Shown here: piece after piece, positions 19,725 to 22,618 of the stretch
How the letters are laid out: each line of letters opens with the position of its first letter
Position numbering within the stretch: the first letter of the stretch is position 1
NCBI GenBank assembly: GCA_036897095.1
Contig: JAYMSP010002757.1
Span: 1 to 22,618, forward strand
Direction: 5' to 3'
Length of the DNA: 22,618 nt
From: Plantago elongata
Lineage: Eukaryota > Streptophyta > Magnoliopsida > Lamiales > Plantaginaceae
Translations under genes and position numbers: made by a program
Notes under the pieces: model-generated
The model's input: the letters and a program-made list of their open reading frames with translations, nothing else
What the model was told of the DNA's origin: nothing
The model's database searches: none

Positions 19725-20176
19725 TTAAGAAGCATCAAACTTGTAGTGTTTATCAACAGCAACAGAGACATCCCAAGTGCAGCTGAGTCCTTTGGGTAAA
19801 ATAACAAGATCTCCAGCTCCAAATTCAACTACTTCTTCTTCTTCTTCACCATCATCCTCACTTGACTTCTTTGGATACACTTTTACTTTTCCTCTTACCA
19901 AATAGCATGTTTCTTGTGCATCAAATTTCAGCTGGTACTTTCCTGGTGCACAACCCCATCTTTTCTCCCATCAAAAAGTCAATCAAAAACAATCAGTATA
20001 CTTCCCTATATATAATAATAATCATAATAATAATTAACAAAAATCATAGATCATAAAGAAAATTAAAACACTTACTTTGGCCAAGATTTGATGCCAAGTT
20101 CTGAACGTTGAGCCTCTGAAATGTTGGTTTGGACTATGATTTTGAGACTGGATGAATTTGATGGTTCTGCAGCCAT
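19725..20176 (-). CDS. Small RmlC-like cupin protein (Cupin_3/DUF861 type), 111 aa
   Basis: Two exons lie on the minus strand: 20076-20176 (ATG at 20174-20176) and 19725-19959 (TAA at 19725-19727). The intron is 19960-20075, with donor AAA|GTAAGT. The join gives IKSWPKWGCAPGKYQLKFDA, the conserved core of this plant family. Other marks are QETCYLVRGKVKVYP, an acidic loop of Asp/Glu residues, and VEFGAGDLVILPKGLSCTWD, the second cupin strand pair. A single beta-barrel domain fills the protein and no transit peptide is seen, so cytosol is likely. Members resemble the ureidoglycine aminohydrolase cupin fold but their reactions are mostly unknown; I do not assign one. The gene appears intact. Confidence 0.88.
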
Positions 20177-20578
20177 GAATGAAAACAAGACAAGACAAAG
20201 CTTTGGTCTACTTGTGGCAGTGGCTTACCTAGCTAGGTTTTTCTTCTGTGGAATTCAAGGCTACCTATTTTCCCTTCTTCTTTCGTAGTTTAATTTGCCT
20301 TCTTGTCTTTACGTACTAAATTGGTAGCTAGTACTATATCAATTAAATAGGGGTTATATCTCTTATATCTGTATTGTTGTTCAGTTTGTACTATTCTTTT
20401 CTTTGTAACATACAATTATTAAACCTTGACTCATCACATTCACATTTACAAAGTCACTACCGGCATACATTATGCCCATTCATATAAAAACTGGTTCGTG
20501 GAATAAAGTGCGATATTTATTTTTAAAAAGTACACAACTTTAGGAAACTATAAAGATGAAAGTGAACATTCCCGACAA

Positions 20579-20640
20579 CGTAACGCAGCTCCGTTGGTAA
20601 TACGACTCACCTCCAACCAATAAGTCAGGGGTTCGAGTTA
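20579..20640 (+). repeat. tRNA-like SINE fragment
   Basis: An A-box-like stretch (GCAGCTCCGTTGGTA, 20585-20599) is followed 30 bp later by a B-box-like GGGTTCGAGTT (20629-20639). That spacing suits an internal Pol III promoter, but the sequence does not fold as a tRNA. The segments CTCCAACCA and GGGTTCGAGTTAT recur in the opposite orientation at 21500-21615, so both may belong to one SINE family. Confidence 0.4.
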
Positions 20641-20730
20641 TTATTTAACAATTTTAAAAAAAATAAAAAATAAACATTCACCAAAATAACATGTTGTAGA
20701 CCGGAGTTTGGTACTAGTATGCAAATATCT

Positions 20731-20778
20731 TACCGAATGTGTTAAAATTGTGTATACCGAATATGTTAAAGTTATGTA
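20731..20778. repeat. Two tandem copies of a 24-bp unit
   Basis: The copies TACCGAATGTGTTAAAATTG... at 20731-20754 and 20755-20778 differ at three bases and abut exactly. Confidence 0.85.
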
Positions 20779-21053
20779 TACGACTAATTATTTACAGATG
20801 ATTTGCTATATCATTTAAGAGCGAGTCATACTTTTACATATACAACTAAAATCACTATTAAATTACTATATCATTATTACAAAATTAAAATGCTTTTCTT
20901 ATGTGAAATCTGGCTTGATGCCTTACACTTTTAGTTTATACTTGAGTCAGTAACTCAGACAATTATTAATTGGAATAATCTCTCAGTAATTAAAATGTTT
21001 TAATAATTATTTTACATTATTCATTAAAATGTGTAACATGCAAAAATATATAT

Positions 21054-21126
21054 GCCGTCTTAGCTCAGCTGGTAGAGCGCATGGCTTTTAACCATGTGGT
21101 CGTGGGTTCGATTCCCACAGACGGCG
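21054..21126 (+). tRNA. tRNA-Lys(TTT): tRNA-Lys, anticodon TTT
   Basis: A complete cloverleaf is present. The acceptor stem GCCGTCT (21054-21060) pairs with AGACGGC (21119-21125), with G as the discriminator base. The D arm contains the A box TAGCTCAGCTGGTAGAGC. The anticodon stem CATGG/CCATG encloses loop CTTTTAA, with TTT at 21087-21089. The T arm GTGGG TTCGATT CCCAC holds the B box. There is no intron and no encoded CCA, as in nuclear genes. A T-run follows at 21140-21147. It matches the usual plant nuclear tRNA-Lys sequence, so it is very probably functional. Confidence 0.97.
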
Positions 21127-21139
21127 TTTGTAAATATAA

Positions 21140-21147
21140 TTTTTTTT
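21140..21147 (+). terminator. Pol III terminator T-run of tRNA-Lys
   Basis: Eight consecutive T bases begin 13 bp after the mature tRNA end. T-runs of four or more stop RNA polymerase III. Confidence 0.8.
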
Positions 21148-21499
21148 CCTTTGTCCCAAAAGATAGTATCTAGTATTTCTTATAAAATATTTTACTAGAG
21201 TTTTACTATAACTTGTTTGGTTAATATATTTTAGAGTTCTAATTTTATCTGTGTATCCATTCCCATTAACAATGTTTGAGCATTTAGAAGTTTTGGGTTG
21301 TACAAACTCTTATTCAAAAGGTTTTTTCGTTTTCATTTTGAATGTGGAAAAAACTACCACTAATATTTTAGTTTGTAGAAAAGCTTGTTTGATTGTATTT
21401 GAAAGTTTTGGCCCTTCGCATTTGAAACGTGGAGAAAATTAAAACGGGCATTATTCCAACAGTAAATTGGAGAATTTGATGTTACAACTTTTTTTTTTA

Positions 21500-21615
21500 T
21501 GAAACGGATAACTCGAACCCCTAATTAATATGTCTAAAACGGTTAAAGATTTATTCGAACCTCCAACCAAGGTGAAGCGTTTTATCAACTGAACTGTTAT
21601 CAACTGAACTGTGTC
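21500..21615 (-). repeat. Second tRNA-like SINE fragment, opposite orientation
   Basis: The minus strand shows an A-box-like CAGTTCAGTTGATAA, then GGTTGGAGGTTCGAAT and, further on, GGGGTTCGAGTTAT, the word shared with 20579-20640. The order and spacing are irregular, so the copy is rearranged. Family assignment is tentative. Confidence 0.35.
21582..21611. repeat. Exact 15-bp tandem duplication
   Basis: TTATCAACTGAACTG occurs twice back to back (21582-21596 and 21597-21611). It duplicates the A-box-like part of the SINE fragment. Confidence 0.9.
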
Positions 21616-22213
21616 GCTGTGCCTCGTTCTCAATTTGATGTTACAACTGTTCATAGAGTATATAACTTTTGTTCGGTGTTGAACCATTACAATGAGTCTG
21701 ACATAATTCATTTACACTCCATATCATTTTGAAAAAGAGCTAGTACCACCTTCTGAACCAACTGTACACAGGCACTTATCACGTTTATCCACGCATATAG
21801 AATGCATTGTAGATGTACTCACGCACATCGAATGATCGAACTTCCCCTTACAAAATTTGTTCCATGATGAGTTGAATGTAACTGGACTGGATGGGACCAA
21901 AAACTCAAGCAGGATCCTCTTCGGATGTGTCCGGTGAGTGCGACGACACCCTAGTATCAAACTGCGTCTGCTACCAAACTTAATTGTACAAATAAAGATT
22001 AAATACGGAACAGTGATCACTTATTGTTGTGCCAATGGATTTAGTAGTGTATTCCACTAATCCAATAATTCGTCAGCAGTTCATCAGAAACCTTGTGTTG
22101 ACACGCTCGAGGGGTGGTCACTTGGAAACGATTTGCTCCCCAGAATCAGTTACTATTATAGTTGAAGCTCAAACAAACATAACAGCGCACTCAAATTCTG
22201 AGACAGACTGCTA

Positions 22214-22387
22214 TTACCTTTTTCTCTGCCTTCTACGACATTCAAAACATTCAGTACAGTTGTCGCTATACCTAGTTGAAGTGGAACGGAGTTCGATTGG
22301 CTGGATTTTCAACTCCTTCATCAATATTTGCCGAAGCTTCTCATTTTCTTTAATCAGCTCCTCGATGGCTATCTGATGCTTTAATAC
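22214..22387 (-). CDS. Last visible exon of an unrecognised coiled-coil protein, partial
   Basis: On the minus strand an acceptor GCGCTCAG ends at 22388 and an open exon begins at 22387. It encodes VLKHQIAIEELIKENEKLRQ, a heptad-like charged helix, then a linker and a basic Cys-rich tail (CTECFECRRRQRKR) with a stop TAA at 22214-22216. A donor (AAAAG|GTAATA) overlaps the stop at 22217/22218, so splicing onward is possible, but no further exon was seen downstream. Upstream sequence to the window edge looks like intron, apart from a possible exon border at 22617. I do not recognise the family; the coiled coil and CxxCFxC tail are what can be seen. Confidence 0.6.
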   Translation of the reverse strand, partial: VLKHQIAIEELIKENEKLRQILMKELKIQPIELRSTSTRYSDNCTECFECRRRQRKR

Positions 22388-22618
22388 CTGAGCGCATTGA
22401 CATTTTCCTATTAGAACTTTTCAGAGTGAAAAAATCACGCAGAATAAAAGATTCCAATTTAAATTTTATTAGGAGAGCAATTTTCTGAAAGGAGTTCCAA
22501 GAAAAAGAAGAGGGAAATCCCAGTTTCGATATGGTGGTATCTTTAAACTTTAAAGTGTATTCCAGGACTCATTGGACTAACTTTTGCTGCCTTGAAATGT
22601 CCATTAGAGAGGTAACCA
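22388..22618 (-). other. Probable intron of the partial minus-strand gene
   Basis: The minus strand is AT-rich with several stops in all frames and ends at the acceptor used by the exon at 22387. The gene continues beyond the right edge of the window. Confidence 0.45.

Larger units (their letters stand above)
20177..21053. other. Intergenic region between the cupin gene and tRNA-Lys
   Basis: The left end is the cupin promoter and leader. The rest is AT-rich and contains a tRNA-like SINE fragment (20579-20640) and a 24-bp tandem repeat (20731-20778). No coding signal was found. Confidence 0.55.
21148..22213. other. Intergenic region and probable 3' UTR of the last gene
   Basis: This is about 1.07 kb with no convincing coding sequence. 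Open frames on both strands (for example 21724-22020 minus and 22029-22376 plus) lack family resemblance. It contains the SINE-like fragment at 21500-21615 and a 15-bp tandem repeat. The right end is likely 3' UTR of the minus-strand gene at 22214-22387. Confidence 0.5.

Noticed and set aside
20579..20640. Second true tRNA gene
   Set aside because: Box-like words are present, but no acceptor or anticodon stems can be formed.
21724..22020. 98-aa minus-strand open frame
   Set aside because: There is no family resemblance and no joining splice site to the exon at 22387; it lies in the probable 3' UTR.
22029..22376. 115-aa plus-strand open frame near the right edge
   Set aside because: It is largely the antisense of the better supported coiled-coil exon at 22214-22387 and has no recognisable domain.

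Overview
The window reads as nuclear DNA of a flowering plant, most likely a eudicot. The evidence is spliced genes with canonical GT-AG introns, AT-rich introns and spacers, plant-specific gene families, a nuclear tRNA gene with a Pol III T-run, and plant-type transposon remnants. I cannot fix the species. All exon joins below were made by hand from splice signals, reading frame and remembered homologues.

Left part (1-4100) is mostly mobile DNA. The left edge looks like a minus-strand copia-type LTR retrotransposon: a tRNA-Met primer binding site, then an LTR holding a CG/CA microsatellite. It is followed by a possible Stowaway-type end and a 3.5-kb PIF/Harbinger element (607-4097). That element carries a decayed transposase and a decayed Myb/SANT-type accessory ORF, both on the minus strand.

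Middle part (4100-17000) is gene-dense. A five-exon WDR26/GID7-like gene (LisH-CTLH-WD40, 536 aa) runs on the plus strand, starting just beyond the Harbinger element. Convergent to it is an intact 13-exon, 487-aa aromatic amino acid decarboxylase-family gene on the minus strand. Its catalytic-loop residue is Phe rather than Tyr, which points to an aromatic aldehyde synthase. Its start codon is split by the first intron. Head to head with it across about 0.7 kb lies a RIN13-like gene (615 aa, plus strand). As I recall, homologues of these two genes are also near neighbours in Arabidopsis.

Right part (17000-22618) holds a 98-bp tandem duplication, then a matrixin-type metalloproteinase gene (minus) with an intact catalytic part but a frame-disrupted signal/propeptide part. 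Further right are a small two-exon cupin gene (111 aa, minus), tRNA-like SINE fragments, an intact tRNA-Lys(TTT) gene and the last visible exon of an unrecognised minus-strand gene with a coiled coil.

The genes do not form one pathway. I see no sign of a novel multi-gene system. The strongest points are the Phe switch and split start codon of the aldehyde synthase, its divergent pairing with the RIN13-like gene, and the intron-containing disrupted metalloproteinase.
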